A stretch of DNA of 64,000 nucleotides from Actinomyces sp. AC-20-1 (GCF_023369555.1 NZ_JACJVC010000016.1:1-64000), one strand, 5' to 3'. Positions 9,022-18,850 are shown, counted from the stretch's first letter. Notes: generated by a model from the letters alone, not told the origin. A program made the numbers and translations.

Positions 9022-10077
9022 ATGGACGACGCCGGCACCCGGCCGCGTCGCAAGACCGTCACGATCTACGACATCGCCGAGGCGGCCGGGGTCGCCCCCT
9101 CCACCGTCTCGCGCGCCCTCTCTCGCCCCGGACGGGTGTCCACCGAGACCGCCAGGCGCATCCACGAGGCGGCCGACCGCCTGGGCTACAAGCGCACGGC
9201 ACCGCGGCGCGTGGAGGCGGGCGCGGAGGAGACCTACGTCATCGCCCTCGTCATCGCCGACGTCGGCAACCCCTACTTCACCCAGCTCATGATCGGCCTG
9301 CAGGAGCACGCCGCCGCCAACGGCTACACCGTCCTGCTGCTCGACTCCCGTGAGAACGCCGCTGAGGAGAAGGCCGCCATCGAGCGGGTCCTGCACCTCA
9401 TCGACGGCATCGTCCTGTCCGCCTCGCGCATGACGAGCGCGACCATCCAGCAGCTCGACCGGGTGGTGCCCGTCGTCTCCCTCAACCGGCAGGTCCCGGG
9501 CGTCACCTCGATCCTGCCGGACTCCCAGCAGGGCATGCGCCTGCTCGTCGACCACCTCGCGCCGCTGGGCCACACGAGCCTGACCTACGTGGCCGGCCCC
9601 ACCGGCTCGTGGGCCAACGGCGCCCGCTGGGAGGCCCTTGGGGCCGCCTGCCGGGCGGCCGGCATCCGCGCCCACCGCATCGGCCCCTTCCCGCCCACCG
9701 TCATGGGCGGGGTGCGCTCGGTGGACGCCTGGGCCGCCGGCCCGACCTCCGTCGTCGTCGGCTACAACGACATCCTCGCCATCGGCTTCATGAAGGCCGC
9801 CATGGCCCGAGGGCTCGACGTGCCGGGGGACGTGTCCGTCGTCGGCATCGACAACGCGGGCCTGTCCTCGCTCACGGACCCGGGGCTGACCTCCCTGGCG
9901 ACCGGCTCGCGCACGCTGGGCTCCTCGGCGTCGACGGCGATGGTCGGCTTCCTGCGCCACCGCTCGCAGGCCCAGCCCCTGGTGACGCTGCTCGAAATGA
10001 GCCTCAAGCACCGCCAGAGCGTCGGTCCCGCCCCGGGGCACCCGCCGGCGCTCCTCGCCCCCTCCCCCGGCTCCTGA
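9022..10077 (+). CDS. LacI-family regulator of the glucuronide operon
   Basis: 351 residues. The N-terminal helix-turn-helix is TIYDIAEAAGVAPSTVSRAL, followed by the hinge RIHEAADRLGYKR and a periplasmic-binding-like sensor domain with IADVGNPYFTQLMIG, GYNDILAIGFMKA and DVSVVGIDN. AGGAGG precedes the ATG. It lies between uidA and uxaC and probably senses glucuronate or an intermediate. No inverted-repeat LacI operator was found nearby; only the direct-repeat elements are conspicuous, so its link to them is unproven. The Pro-rich C-terminal tail (about 15 residues) is unusual. Confidence 0.9.
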   Translation: MDDAGTRPRRKTVTIYDIAEAAGVAPSTVSRALSRPGRVSTETARRIHEAADRLGYKRTAPRRVEAGAEETYVIALVIADVGNPYFTQLMIGLQEHAAANGYTVLLLDSRENAAEEKAAIERVLHLIDGIVLSASRMTSATIQQLDRVVPVVSLNRQVPGVTSILPDSQQGMRLLVDHLAPLGHTSLTYVAGPTGSWANGARWEALGAACRAAGIRAHRIGPFPPTVMGGVRSVDAWAAGPTSVVVGYNDILAIGFMKAAMARGLDVPGDVSVVGIDNAGLSSLTDPGLTSLATGSRTLGSSASTAMVGFLRHRSQAQPLVTLLEMSLKHRQSVGPAPGHPPALLAPSPGS

Positions 10078-10109
10078 CCGACCACCGCCCCCGCACAAGG
10101 AGACACCCC

Positions 10110-11534
10110 ATGACGGACCCCCGACCGCTCACGCTCGACCCCGACCGGCTCCTGCCGGCCGACCCGACCACCCGCGCCATCGCCCGTGAGCTCCTCGCCA
10201 CGGTCGAGAAGGCTCCGATCGTCTCGCCCCACGGCCATGTCCCGCCCGAGTGGCTGGCTCAGGACATCACCTTCGCCGACCCGACGAGCCTGCTGCTCAC
10301 CCCGGACCACTACACGAACCGCCTGCTGCACTCCCTGGCGGGGGTCGAGCTGGAGGAGATGGGTGTGCCGGTGGGCACCGAGCGCACGCCCGAGCAGTCA
10401 CGCCGCGCCTTCAGCCGCCTGTGCGAGAGCTGGGACAAGCTGGCGGGCACGCCGGTGCGCTCCTGGTTCACCCACGAGCTCCACGAGGTCTTCGGCATCC
10501 GGGTGCGCCCCTCGGCCGAGACCTCCGACGAGATCTACGACGCCATCGACGCCGCGATCCACACGCCCGGGTTCTCCGCGCGCTCCCTCTACGAGCGCTT
10601 CAACATCGCCGTGCTGGCGACGACGGACGACCCCTGCTCGGACCTGGCCTCGCACCGCGTGCTCGCCGAGGACCCGACGTGGACGGGCAGGGTCGTGCCC
10701 ACCTTCCGCCCCGACGCCTACCTCGAGCCGGCCCGACCGGGTTTCAGGGCGCTGACGGAGCGGCTGGGCGAGGTCAGCGGGGCCGACGTGTCCACCTACG
10801 CCGGGCACGTCGAGGCGATGCGTCGGCGTCGCGCCTTCTTCGTCAGCAACGGGGCCGTGTCCTCGGACCACTCGCACCGTGACGCCGGCACCGAGCGCCT
10901 GCCGGACGCCGAGGCCGAGGTCCTGTACGCGCGCGCCCTGGCGGGCACGATCGACTCCGGCGACGGCGACCGCCTGCGCCGCCACATGGTCAACGACCAG
11001 GCCCGCCTGGCCTGCGAGGACGGCCTGGTCATGACGCTGCACCCGGCCGTGTACCGCAACCACGACACGCGCACCTTCGAGCGCTACGGTGCGGACGTGG
11101 GCGGCGACATCCCGATGGCCACCGAGCTCACGCGCGCGCTGCAGCCGCTGCTGGAGGCCTACGGCAACCACGAGGGCTTCCACCTCATCCCGATCACGAT
11201 GGACGAGACCCTGTACTCGCGTGAGCTCGCGCCGCTGGCCGGCTGGTACCGCAGCGTGTACGTGGGGGTGCCGTGGTGGTTCATCGACGAGCCGGACGCG
11301 ATCCTGCGCTTCCGCGCCGCCTCGACGGGCTACGCGACGCTGTACAAGACGAGCGGCTTCATCGACGACACGCGCGCCTTCTGCTCGATCCCGGCGCGCC
11401 ACGACATCGCCCGGCGCTGCGACTCGGCCTTCCTGGCGCGGCTCGTGGCCGAGGGCCGCGTCGAGATGGAGGACGCGCTGCGCATCAGCGCGGACCTGGT
11501 CGACGCCATCCCGCGCGAGGCCTTCAAGCTCTGA
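10110..11534 (+). CDS. uxaC: Glucuronate (uronate) isomerase
   Basis: 474 residues, normal for UxaC. It converts D-glucuronate to D-fructuronate and galacturonate to tagaturonate. Motifs: IVSPHGHVPPEWL near the N-terminus (metal-site His pair), TTDDPCSDLASH, and GYATLYKTSGFIDDTRAF near the C-terminus. The ATG follows ACAAGGAGA. It is last in uidA-lacI-uxaC and is followed by two strong hairpins. Together with uxuB and uxuA on the other strand it completes the route to 2-keto-3-deoxygluconate. Confidence 0.95.
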   Translation: MTDPRPLTLDPDRLLPADPTTRAIARELLATVEKAPIVSPHGHVPPEWLAQDITFADPTSLLLTPDHYTNRLLHSLAGVELEEMGVPVGTERTPEQSRRAFSRLCESWDKLAGTPVRSWFTHELHEVFGIRVRPSAETSDEIYDAIDAAIHTPGFSARSLYERFNIAVLATTDDPCSDLASHRVLAEDPTWTGRVVPTFRPDAYLEPARPGFRALTERLGEVSGADVSTYAGHVEAMRRRRAFFVSNGAVSSDHSHRDAGTERLPDAEAEVLYARALAGTIDSGDGDRLRRHMVNDQARLACEDGLVMTLHPAVYRNHDTRTFERYGADVGGDIPMATELTRALQPLLEAYGNHEGFHLIPITMDETLYSRELAPLAGWYRSVYVGVPWWFIDEPDAILRFRAASTGYATLYKTSGFIDDTRAFCSIPARHDIARRCDSAFLARLVAEGRVEMEDALRISADLVDAIPREAFKL

Positions 11535-11537
11535 GCG

Positions 11538-11563
11538 GTGTGCGCGCCCCGGGGCGCGCACAC
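11538..11563. terminator. First inverted repeat after uxaC
   Basis: An uninterrupted palindrome (GTGTGCGCGCCCC and its complement), 13 bp per arm, begins 4 bases after the uxaC stop. It probably forms part of the convergent termination zone with the hairpin at 11567. Confidence 0.6.
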
Positions 11564-11566
11564 GAG

Positions 11567-11607
11567 ACGGGGAGGGCGCCCGCCGTCATGGCGGGCGCCC
11601 TCCCCGT
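11567..11607. terminator. Bidirectional terminator between uxaC and uxuA
   Basis: A perfect 18-bp stem (11567-11584 with 11590-11607) encloses loop GTCAT. It sits between convergent uxaC and uxuA and would stop both transcripts. Confidence 0.85.
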
Positions 11608-11666
11608 GCTCTCGGGGCCGGTGGCCGGGGTGAGGTGAGGGGGCGAGCCACCGGCCGGTGCCACGC

Positions 11667-12746
11667 TCAGGCGCGGGCCTTGAGCTTGGCGGTGGCCTCG
11701 AACAGGCCGGTGAGGTAGGTGGCGCCCAGGGCGCGGTCGTAGAGCGGGTAGCCGGGCCGGCCCGTCTCGCCCCAGATCATGCGGCCGTGGTCGGGGCGCA
11801 CGTAAACGTCCGGGCAGGTGTCGTGGATCGCCTCGATGATGGCGGCCATGTCGAGGTCCCCGGTGGCGGAGACGTGCGGCGCCTCCTGGAAGTGCTTGTC
11901 GCCCAGGTACTTGACGTTGCGCACGTGGGCCGCGGCGATGCGGCCGCGCTCACCGAACTCGCGGAAGATCGCGGGCACGTCGTTGTCCGGGTTGGAGCCC
12001 AGCGAGCCGGAGCACACGCACAGGGAGTTGGCCTCGGAGTCCACCATGCGCACGATACGGTCGAGGTCGTCGCGGGTGTTGCAGATGCGCGGCAGGCCGA
12101 AGAGGTCCCAGGCGGGGTCGTCGGGGTGGACGGCCATGCGGATGCCGACCCTCTCGCAGGTGGGGATGATGCCCTCGAGGAAGTAGCGGTAGTTGTCGCG
12201 CATCTGCTCGCGGGTGATGCCCTGGTAGCGCTCCATGACCTCGTCGAGGTGGCCCAGGCGCTCGGGCTCCCAGCCGGGCAGGGTCAGGCCGTTCGAGTCG
12301 CGGGCGGTGCGCTCGACGATCTCGCGCGGGGTCATGCCCTCGACCTCGGCGTGGTCGTAGTAGAGGCAGGTGGAGCCGTCCTCGTTGACGTGGGCCAGCT
12401 CGGTGCGCAGCCAGTCGAAGACCGGCATGAAGTTGTAGATGACGACCTTGATGCCGTGCTCGGCCAGGTTCTCCAGCGTCGTGCAGTAGCTGCGGATGTA
12501 CTCGTCGCGCGTGGGCAGGCCCATCTTGATGTCCTCGTGGACGTTGACGGACTCGATGACCTCGCAGTCGAGTCCGGCCGCGTTGACCTGGCTGACGAGC
12601 GCGCCGATCTCCTCGGCGCCCCAGACCTCTCCGGCCGCCTTGTCCGACAGGACGCCCATGATGCCGGTCATGCCGGGGATCTGCTTGATGTGCTGCAACG
12701 GGATCGGGTCGAATCCCTCTCCGTACCAGCGGAAGGTCATGTTCAT
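11667..12746 (-). CDS. uxuA: Mannonate dehydratase
   Basis: 359 residues, slightly shorter than E. coli UxuA (394). It dehydrates D-mannonate to 2-keto-3-deoxygluconate. The N-terminus [21 protein letters not shown] and segments [34 protein letters not shown] and [13 protein letters not shown] are typical of the family (metal-binding His, Asp and Cys residues in the TIM barrel). The ATG at 12746 overlaps the uxuB stop (TGATG), with AAGGAG 11 bases upstream; an alternative ATG is at 12740. Confidence 0.95.
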   Translation of the reverse strand: MNMTFRWYGEGFDPIPLQHIKQIPGMTGIMGVLSDKAAGEVWGAEEIGALVSQVNAAGLDCEVIESVNVHEDIKMGLPTRDEYIRSYCTTLENLAEHGIKVVIYNFMPVFDWLRTELAHVNEDGSTCLYYDHAEVEGMTPREIVERTARDSNGLTLPGWEPERLGHLDEVMERYQGITREQMRDNYRYFLEGIIPTCERVGIRMAVHPDDPAWDLFGLPRICNTRDDLDRIVRMVDSEANSLCVCSGSLGSNPDNDVPAIFREFGERGRIAAAHVRNVKYLGDKHFQEAPHVSATGDLDMAAIIEAIHDTCPDVYVRPDHGRMIWGETGRPGYPLYDRALGATYLTGLFEATAKLKARA

Positions 12747-14356
12747 CAGAGGAGCTCCTTGTCGAGAGTGGTGCGGACGGCGCCGGGGCCGGCCACGAGC
12801 CGGGTGAAGTAGGACTCGACCTTGGCCGCCAGCGGGGTGCCGGTGAGGTCGAGGGCGAAGAGGGCGGCGTTGGACAGGATGGGGTGCAGGACCTCACGGG
12901 CCTGCTCGGGGGTCAGCGGCCCGGAGAGGCCGACCCCGGCGACGTGCGCGTGCAGCTCGTCGTAGAGCGGGTCCGGTGCGGGCTCGAAGGGGGCGCCGTC
13001 GTCGGCGACGCCCATGAGGTAGCGGCACCACAGGGCGATGACGAGCGGGATGGCCTGCAGGCAGCCCATGTCGAGGCCGCGCTCGCGGTAGCGCTTGAGG
13101 GTCTCACCGAAGCGGATGGGCATCTTCTGGGAGGTGTCCATGGCGATGCGGGCGGGGTCGTCGGGCAGGTAGGGGTTGGTGAAGCGGACCTCGAGGACCT
13201 CGGTGAGGAAGTCGGCGGGGTCGACGACGCCGGGGTCGGAGACCACGGGCAGGCCCTCCACCCACCCCAGCCGGGTGACGAGGGCCCTGAGGGCGTCGTC
13301 GCGCATCTCGGCGTCAATGGTCGGCATGCGCAGGAGCACGCCGGCCACGGCCAGGGCCGTGTGCAGGGGGTTGAGGCAGGTGGTGACCTTCATGTTCTCG
13401 AACTCGTCGCAGACCTCGCGGGCCACGACGTGGGCGCCGTAGCGCTCGAAGGGCGGGCGCTCGGCGGCGAAGGAGTCCTCGATGATGAGGTACTCGGTGG
13501 GCTCGGTGTTGACGAAGCCGGCGACCGCGGTGCGGCCGACCGTGGTGATGCCGGCGTCCTCGACGCCGACGGCGAGCAGGTCGGCGGCGATGGAGGCGTT
13601 GGGGCGGGGGGTGATCTTGTCGATGACGGTGATGGGGAAGGCGACCTGGCTGCGGTCGGCGAGCCAGTTGACGAAGGCGGCGCTGACGCTGCCGGCCTCC
13701 TCCCAGCCCTGGGCGACGGTGAGGACGGAGTCGCGCAGCTTGTCCCCGTTGTGGCTGAAGTTGTCGCAGCTCATGAGGGTCAGGGGGGCGCCGCCGTGCT
13801 CGAAGCGGTGCAGCAGCACCGAGGCGATGAGAGCCATCGTGTGCGGCTGGTAGGCGCGCGGGTCGGAGGCGGTGGCCCGGCGCACGTCGTCGGACAGGGC
13901 CCCGGTGGAGTCGTGGACGGCGTAGCCCTTCTCCGTGATGGTGAAGGACACGAGGGTGACCCGGGGGTCCTTGATGAGGTCCAGGAGGCGGGCGTGGTCC
14001 TCGGGGCGGCGGGTGGCCAGGCCCTCGCTCATGCCGGCGATGACGCGCTGGTCGCGGGTGCCGTCCGGGTTGAGGGTGACGCCCAGGCTGAGGTAGTCGT
14101 GGGCGCCGAGCTGGGTGTCGAGCTCGTCCGGACCCATGGGGGCGACGGCGGTGACGGGCCAGTGGCGGCCGTCGGAGAGCATGTCGTCGGCGATGCGGGC
14201 GAGGAAGACGCGGAAGATGTTGCCGGGGCCGACGTGCAGCCAGCGGGGGTCGGTCCGGCCGCGCTCCTGCATGGCGGTGACGTCGAAGGCGGGCAGCGTG
14301 ATGCCGGCCGCGGCGTAGGCGGCGGTGTCCCTGATCCCGTCGATGGTGAGCTTCAT
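12746..14356 (-). CDS. uxuB: Fructuronate reductase (mannitol dehydrogenase family)
   Basis: 536 residues from the ATG at 14356 (GAGGA upstream). The open frame runs further upstream but that part is compositionally a shadow. It is an NAD-dependent polyol dehydrogenase with N-terminal Rossmann motif [14 protein letters not shown] and the catalytic region [12 protein letters not shown] (Lys), followed by [13 protein letters not shown] with the family Asn and His. It reduces fructuronate to mannonate. Coupled to uxuA by stop-start overlap. Specificity comes from the uxaC/uxuA context; the family also holds mannitol and arabinitol dehydrogenases. Confidence 0.88.
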   Translation of the reverse strand: MKLTIDGIRDTAAYAAAGITLPAFDVTAMQERGRTDPRWLHVGPGNIFRVFLARIADDMLSDGRHWPVTAVAPMGPDELDTQLGAHDYLSLGVTLNPDGTRDQRVIAGMSEGLATRRPEDHARLLDLIKDPRVTLVSFTITEKGYAVHDSTGALSDDVRRATASDPRAYQPHTMALIASVLLHRFEHGGAPLTLMSCDNFSHNGDKLRDSVLTVAQGWEEAGSVSAAFVNWLADRSQVAFPITVIDKITPRPNASIAADLLAVGVEDAGITTVGRTAVAGFVNTEPTEYLIIEDSFAAERPPFERYGAHVVAREVCDEFENMKVTTCLNPLHTALAVAGVLLRMPTIDAEMRDDALRALVTRLGWVEGLPVVSDPGVVDPADFLTEVLEVRFTNPYLPDDPARIAMDTSQKMPIRFGETLKRYRERGLDMGCLQAIPLVIALWCRYLMGVADDGAPFEPAPDPLYDELHAHVAGVGLSGPLTPEQAREVLHPILSNAALFALDLTGTPLAAKVESYFTRLVAGPGAVRTTLDKELL

Positions 14357-14490
14357 GCCTGGTCTCGTCCTCGTTGGTGGGTGCGGCTGTTCCGGGGCCT
14401 CTCGTGGCTGGGGCCTCACGCGTGGCGGGCACGTCGTCGGGCCTGTGAGGAACGGCTCAAGCGTGGCACCGCGGGGTGCGGGGCCGGCCG

Positions 14491-14507
14491 TGTTGACAGA
14501 TGTTGCC
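14491..14507 (-). promoter_or_regulatory. Direct-repeat element, site c (uxuBA promoter)
   Basis: Reverse-strand GGCAACATCTGTCAACA: GGCAAC and GTCAAC start 10 bases apart. CACGCT, a poor -10 match, lies 25 bases downstream toward uxuB. It is the best match to site a across a 7.5-kb distance. Confidence 0.5.
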
Positions 14508-14572
14508 ACCGTCTCCGCCGTCGTCCCCTGCCTCCTCACCGGTGCGGCCCGGCCCCGGTGGTCCCACGACGG

Positions 14573-14615
14573 CGACGGCCCGGCCGTCCTGGTGCGCAGG
14601 GCGGCCGGGCCGTCG
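14573..14615 (-). terminator. Terminator after the isomerase/oxidoreductase operon
   Basis: A 14-bp perfect stem (14573-14586 with 14602-14615) and 15-base loop, 10 bases beyond the stop codon at 14626. It separates the four-gene module from the uxuBA promoter. Confidence 0.75.
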
Positions 14616-14625
14616 TCGGGTGGGC

Positions 14626-15498
14626 TCAGTAGCCGATCGACCTCAGGTACTCGCGCGAGTCCCGGATGCAGTCGAAGGGGTCGCGCCCGTAGGTGAGGTC
14701 CTGCTCGATGAGGTAGAACTCGGCTCCCGCCTCGGCGGCGGCGGGCAGCAGGGCCGGCCAGTTCATGTTGCCCGCACCGACCTCGGCGAACTCGATGATG
14801 TTGACGAACTTCTCGTAGCCCTCGAGGAAGCGCCCCTGCTCCATGAGCTCCAGGGCCTCGGCCGGCAGCTCGGTGACCCGGTAGTCCTTGACGTGGATGA
14901 GACGGCACACGCCCGCGTACTGGGCGAGCATGTCGAGCGGCGCCATGCCCCCGCGCTGGACCCAGTGCAGGTCGACCTCGAAGTGCAGGTCCGGGGCCAC
15001 GCGGCGCACGATGTCGAAGATCCGCTCGCCGTCGAACTTGTGCAGGTCCACGTGGTGGTTGTGGTAGCACAGCGTGATGCCCTCGACCTTGAGCCGGGAG
15101 GCGTAGCCGTTGGCCTCGGCGGCCCAGGCCTCGGTGGCCTCCTTGGAGACCATGGCGGAGAAGTCCATCATGCCGATGCGCAGGAAGCGGCAGCCCAGGC
15201 GCCGGCAGTGGGCGACGAGCGTGTCGAAGTCCTCATCGAGGGTGTGGAGGTCCCGTCCCTCCTGGTGGCGCAGCCCCGTGGACAGGGCGGCGACCTCGAT
15301 GCCGAGCTCGCCCCGGGCACGCTCGAGGTCAGCGACGTTGGCCTCGGTCATGGGGATCTGGGAGACCTCGACGGCGTGGAGGTCCAGGGCTGCCAGGCGC
15401 TCGAGGACGGCGTACATGCCCTGCTCGGCGACCTGGTCCTTGAGCATCATCATCTGGACGCCGAGGACCGGCGTGGTCCGCGTGGTGGTGGCAGTCAT
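14626..15498 (-). CDS. Sugar-phosphate isomerase/epimerase family TIM barrel (module gene 4)
   Basis: 290 residues from the ATG at 15498; a GTG at 15507 would add three residues, but GAGGAG is better placed for the ATG. It is an AP-endonuclease-2/xylose-isomerase-like barrel with metal ligands in LCYHNHHVDL (His), HFEVDLHWVQRGG (Glu, Asp), LIHVKDYR (His, Asp) and FYLIEQD (Glu). Such enzymes isomerise or epimerise keto-sugars; several act after a Gfo/Idh oxidoreductase. It begins 1 base past the stop of the oxidoreductase gene. Substrate unknown. Confidence 0.85.
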   Translation of the reverse strand: MTATTTRTTPVLGVQMMMLKDQVAEQGMYAVLERLAALDLHAVEVSQIPMTEANVADLERARGELGIEVAALSTGLRHQEGRDLHTLDEDFDTLVAHCRRLGCRFLRIGMMDFSAMVSKEATEAWAAEANGYASRLKVEGITLCYHNHHVDLHKFDGERIFDIVRRVAPDLHFEVDLHWVQRGGMAPLDMLAQYAGVCRLIHVKDYRVTELPAEALELMEQGRFLEGYEKFVNIIEFAEVGAGNMNWPALLPAAAEAGAEFYLIEQDLTYGRDPFDCIRDSREYLRSIGY

Positions 15499-15499
15499 C

Positions 15500-16663
15500 T
15501 CAGGCACGCTCCTCGAAGGCTCCCTCGGCGGCGATGCGCTCGTTGAGCAGGGTGAGGTAGGTGTCCTCGTCGAAGTCCTCGATGGACACCTCCTGGCCGG
15601 TCCAGGAGGACAGGTGGATGGCGTTGGCCAGGCGCACGCCGTGGATGCCGTCGGCGCCGGGGGCCAGCAGCTCCTCCTCGCCGCGCACGGCCGCGGCGAA
15701 GTTGCGCAGCACCTCGCAGTGCTGCTCGCCCCACACCGAGCCGTAGTCCTTGGTCTCGGTGGTCATGAGGGTGGTGGGGTCGAGCGCTCCGGTGAAGAGG
15801 TTCTTGACGTCCTCCATGCTCATGCCGGCGGACAGGGTCCGCTCGTCCTCGTTGAGGCGGGTGATGGTGACCGTCTGGGAGTCCTCGACGACGACCTTGC
15901 CCTTGTCGCACAGGATCTCGAGGCGGTCGGTGCCCGCGATGTCGTTGGTGCAGGTGATGAAGGAGCCGGTGGCGCCGTCGCCGAAGTCGACCAGGGCGTT
16001 GACCTCGTCCTCGACGGCGATGTCGCGGCGGAAGCCGTACTGGCACTTGGCGAAGACGGAGCGGGGCACGCCGCACACCCACTGCCACAGGTCGAGCTGG
16101 TGGGGGGCCTGGTTGACGAGGACGCCGCCACCCTCGCCGCCCCAGGTGGCGCGCCAGGCGGACTGGTCGTAGTAGCCCTGGGGGCGCCACCAGGTGGTGA
16201 TGGTCCAGGTGGTGTGCTTGAGGGCGCCGAGCTCGCCGGAGGCGATGAGACGGCGCAGGTCCTGGTAGAGAGGGTTGGTGCGCTGGTTGAAGAAGACGCC
16301 GAAGGTGAGCTCGGGCCGGGTGGCGGCGTAGCTGATGAGCTCCTTGGCCTGCTTGGTGTAGACGCCGACGGGCTTCTCGACCAGGGCGTGGACGCCGTGC
16401 TCGAGGGCGTAGACGCCGACCTCGGGGTGCAGGTAGTGGGGGACGGTGGTGACGACGGCGTCGACGTCGCCGGAGGTCACCATCTGCCGGTAGTCGGTGT
16501 AGAAGGGGACGCCGTAGCCGTCGGCGGCCTCCTTCTTCTCCGGCAGGATGTCACAGATGGCGCCGATCTCCATGCCGGGGACGCGGCCGGAGGCGATGAA
16601 GCCGGCGTACATGCCGCCCTCGGCGCCGAGGCCGATGATGCCGAGCCTGATGTTGTCGGACAT
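15500..16663 (-). CDS. Gfo/Idh/MocA oxidoreductase (module gene 3)
   Basis: 387 residues. N-terminal NAD(P) fold with GIIGLGAEGGMYAGF (GxGxxG), then the family signature VEKPVGVYTKQAKEL (Lys of EKP is catalytic or nucleotide-adjacent), then the C-terminal alpha/beta domain with GGGVLVNQAPHQLDLWQW, where His and Asp are the usual catalytic and substrate residues. It oxidises or reduces a sugar hydroxyl with a bound or free nicotinamide. AAGGAG precedes the ATG. The NQAPHxLD segment closely matches that of the paralogue at 16738. Confidence 0.88.
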   Translation of the reverse strand: MSDNIRLGIIGLGAEGGMYAGFIASGRVPGMEIGAICDILPEKKEAADGYGVPFYTDYRQMVTSGDVDAVVTTVPHYLHPEVGVYALEHGVHALVEKPVGVYTKQAKELISYAATRPELTFGVFFNQRTNPLYQDLRRLIASGELGALKHTTWTITTWWRPQGYYDQSAWRATWGGEGGGVLVNQAPHQLDLWQWVCGVPRSVFAKCQYGFRRDIAVEDEVNALVDFGDGATGSFITCTNDIAGTDRLEILCDKGKVVVEDSQTVTITRLNEDERTLSAGMSMEDVKNLFTGALDPTTLMTTETKDYGSVWGEQHCEVLRNFAAAVRGEEELLAPGADGIHGVRLANAIHLSSWTGQEVSIEDFDEDTYLTLLNERIAAEGAFEERA

Positions 16664-16737
16664 GGGTCTCCTTGGGGTACGTGTGTGGTTGTCGGTGGTT
16701 GGTGGGTGTGGCAGCGGGTGGTGCTCCCCCGCGGCCC

Positions 16738-17817
16738 TCAGACGCTGATGGGGGTGGCTGTGGGTGCGGGGGTGCCCGCCGAGGCCCGGTAGACGGCCTT
16801 GGCCATGGCCAGGCAGCGGGTGGCCTCACGCGGCGAGATCCAGAAGGGCTCGGCCTCGTCGAGGCGGTTGTAGAAGTCCCGGATGAGCAGCTCGTGGCTC
16901 ACGCCCCAGTAGGAGCGTCCGGAGCTGGCGGCCCGGCGCTCCTCGTGGCGCTCGGTGCGCCCGTCGGCCCAGCGGACCTCGAGCCCGTCGCGCAGGGTGA
17001 CGTAGGCCTTCTCGCAGTCGAGCTCGATCTCGACCGGGCGGTGGGTGGAGAGGTTGACGGTGCCGTAGAAGCAGGTGGTGGTGCCGTCGGCGTGGGTGAA
17101 GCGCGCGTAGGCGGTGTCCTCGACCTCGCTGACGCCCGCGAACTTGTCGGTCGAGACATGGCCCTGGACGCCGACGACGTCGCCGAGCAGCCACTGGATG
17201 AGGTCGAGGGTGTGGGGCGCCTGGTTCATGAGCAGGCCCCCGCCCGAGCGGGCCCACTGCCCGCGCCAGGGCTTGGACGGGTAGTAGCCCTCGCTGCGAG
17301 ACCAGGCGACGGTGGCGTAGGCGCCGCGGACGGTGCCGAGGGCGCCGGAGGCCAGCAGGCGCTTGAGCTCGACGGAGGAGACATTGTAGCGGTTCTGCAG
17401 GCAGATGCCGATCTTGGGGGCGGTGCGTCCCGCGGCGGCGGCCTCGGCCTGGAGGCGGGCGACGGCGTCGACGAGCCGCTGGGCCTCGTCGAGCTCGTGG
17501 GCGACGGGCTTCTCCTGGATGACGTGGATGCCGGCCTCAAGGGCGGTGAGGGTGGCGTCGACGTGGGCGTCGTGCGGGGTGGTGACGTGGATGACGTCGG
17601 GGCGGGCGGCCTCGATGAGCTCGGTGAGGTCGCGGTAGCCGGGCGCCCCGTGGGCCTCGACCGCCGCGGCCAGGGCGTCGGGGTCCGTGTCGCACAGGCC
17701 GACGAGCTCGATGCCCTCGATGTCGGTGATGGCCTGGAGGTGGATCGCGGCGACATCCCCGCAGCCGACGACGGCGGCGCGCCGGGGGGCGGTAGCGGTG
17801 AGGCTCGTGCTGCTCAC
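16738..17817 (-). CDS. Gfo/Idh/MocA oxidoreductase (module gene 2)
   Basis: 359 residues from a GTG at 17817. Rossmann motif VVGCGDVAAIHLQAI, signature QEKPVAHELDEA, and catalytic segment GGGLLMNQAPHTLDLIQW. Same fold and motif order as module gene 3, but the two are clearly diverged, which suggests sequential or substrate-distinct oxidations. 74 bases separate it from gene 3 and 9 bases from gene 1; no terminator lies between. Substrate unknown; inositol, glucoside or uronide oxidation are all possible. Confidence 0.87.
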   Translation of the reverse strand: MSSTSLTATAPRRAAVVGCGDVAAIHLQAITDIEGIELVGLCDTDPDALAAAVEAHGAPGYRDLTELIEAARPDVIHVTTPHDAHVDATLTALEAGIHVIQEKPVAHELDEAQRLVDAVARLQAEAAAAGRTAPKIGICLQNRYNVSSVELKRLLASGALGTVRGAYATVAWSRSEGYYPSKPWRGQWARSGGGLLMNQAPHTLDLIQWLLGDVVGVQGHVSTDKFAGVSEVEDTAYARFTHADGTTTCFYGTVNLSTHRPVEIELDCEKAYVTLRDGLEVRWADGRTERHEERRAASSGRSYWGVSHELLIRDFYNRLDEAEPFWISPREATRCLAMAKAVYRASAGTPAPTATPISV

Positions 17818-17826
17818 GGGCGAGCC

Positions 17827-18669
17827 TCAGACGGCCTCGACGCCGACGGCGGTGAAGAGCGAGAGCAGGGCGGTGTGGGCGCGGGTCCAGCCCTCGGGGC
17901 CGGACAGGGCGCCGTAGGCGTCGAAGTCCCCCAGGTGCGGCTCGAGGGAGAAGAAGCCCCTGTAGCCGCTGTCCTTGAGCACCCGGACGAGCTCGGGCCA
18001 CTGGCCGTCGCCCTCACCGCAGGGGGTGACCTCACCGAGGTCGTCGGCACCGGTGGGGAACTTGGCGTCCTTGCAGTGGATGTAGACGGTGCGGTCCTTG
18101 ACGAGGGGCCAGGCCTCGTCCACGGGGCGCACGCCGCACTGGACGTAGTTGGCGGGGTCGAAGGCGGCGCGGTAGGAGGGCGAGTCGATGGTGCTCAGGA
18201 GGTCGGCGACGCGGCTGGGGACGTCGCCGTAGATGTCCTTCTCGTTCTCGTGGAGCAGGACGACGCCGCTGCCCTCGGCGACCTCGACCATGGCACGGGT
18301 GCGGCGCAGGACCTCGTCGCGGTACTGGGCGGGGTCCTCGCCCTCGGGGATGAAGAAGGAGAAGACGCGGATGTAGGGGGCGCCGAGGAGGCGGGCGACC
18401 TCGACGGCGTGGCGGGTGCGCTCGAGGTGCTCCTCGAAGGGGTCGGTGACGAGGATCTTGCCCAGGTCGCTGCCGATGCTGGACAGGGCGATGCCGGCGG
18501 CGTCGAGCCTGGCCTTGACCTGCTCGAGCTGGTCCTGGCTGAGATCGAGGACCTTGGTCATCTCCACGGAGCGCAGCTCGAGGTGGCGGACGCCGAGGGT
18601 GCTCAGGAGGGCGATCTGCTCGTCGAGGTCGGGGCTGATCTCGTCGGCGAAGCCGGTCAGGGTCCACAT
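17827..18669 (-). CDS. Sugar-phosphate isomerase/epimerase family TIM barrel (module gene 1)
   Basis: 280 residues from the ATG at 18669 (MWTLTGFADEISPDLDEQI). The upstream in-frame extension is not family-like, and AAAGGA precedes this ATG by 14 bases. Metal-site segments: LLHENEKDIYGD (His, Glu), AAFDPANYVQCG (Asp), VYIHCKDAKF (His, Asp) and FFSLEPHL (Glu). It is first in the four-gene operon behind the direct-repeat site at 18851. Not closely similar to module gene 4, so the two isomerases likely handle different intermediates. Confidence 0.86.
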   Translation of the reverse strand: MWTLTGFADEISPDLDEQIALLSTLGVRHLELRSVEMTKVLDLSQDQLEQVKARLDAAGIALSSIGSDLGKILVTDPFEEHLERTRHAVEVARLLGAPYIRVFSFFIPEGEDPAQYRDEVLRRTRAMVEVAEGSGVVLLHENEKDIYGDVPSRVADLLSTIDSPSYRAAFDPANYVQCGVRPVDEAWPLVKDRTVYIHCKDAKFPTGADDLGEVTPCGEGDGQWPELVRVLKDSGYRGFFSLEPHLGDFDAYGALSGPEGWTRAHTALLSLFTAVGVEAV

Positions 18670-18850
18670 GGGTTCTCGGTGTCCTTTCACCTGGAGTCGT
18701 CCGCGTCGTGGAGACACCTGGCAGTCGGCTGCGGGGGTGACGGCGTGCGCTCGACGGTGCCCGTCCGTGCTGTCCCCTGCTCGTCCCGGCTGCGGTGGCG
18801 GTCCTCGTTCGGTTCCTCGAGGCTATGGCGTCCGCCACGTCCGGCCGGGG

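Noticed and set aside
12746-15070. 774-residue version of UxuB reaching back to 15070
   Set aside because: The added N-terminus is Arg/Pro-rich, crosses a terminator and another gene; the ATG at 14356 begins the conserved part.
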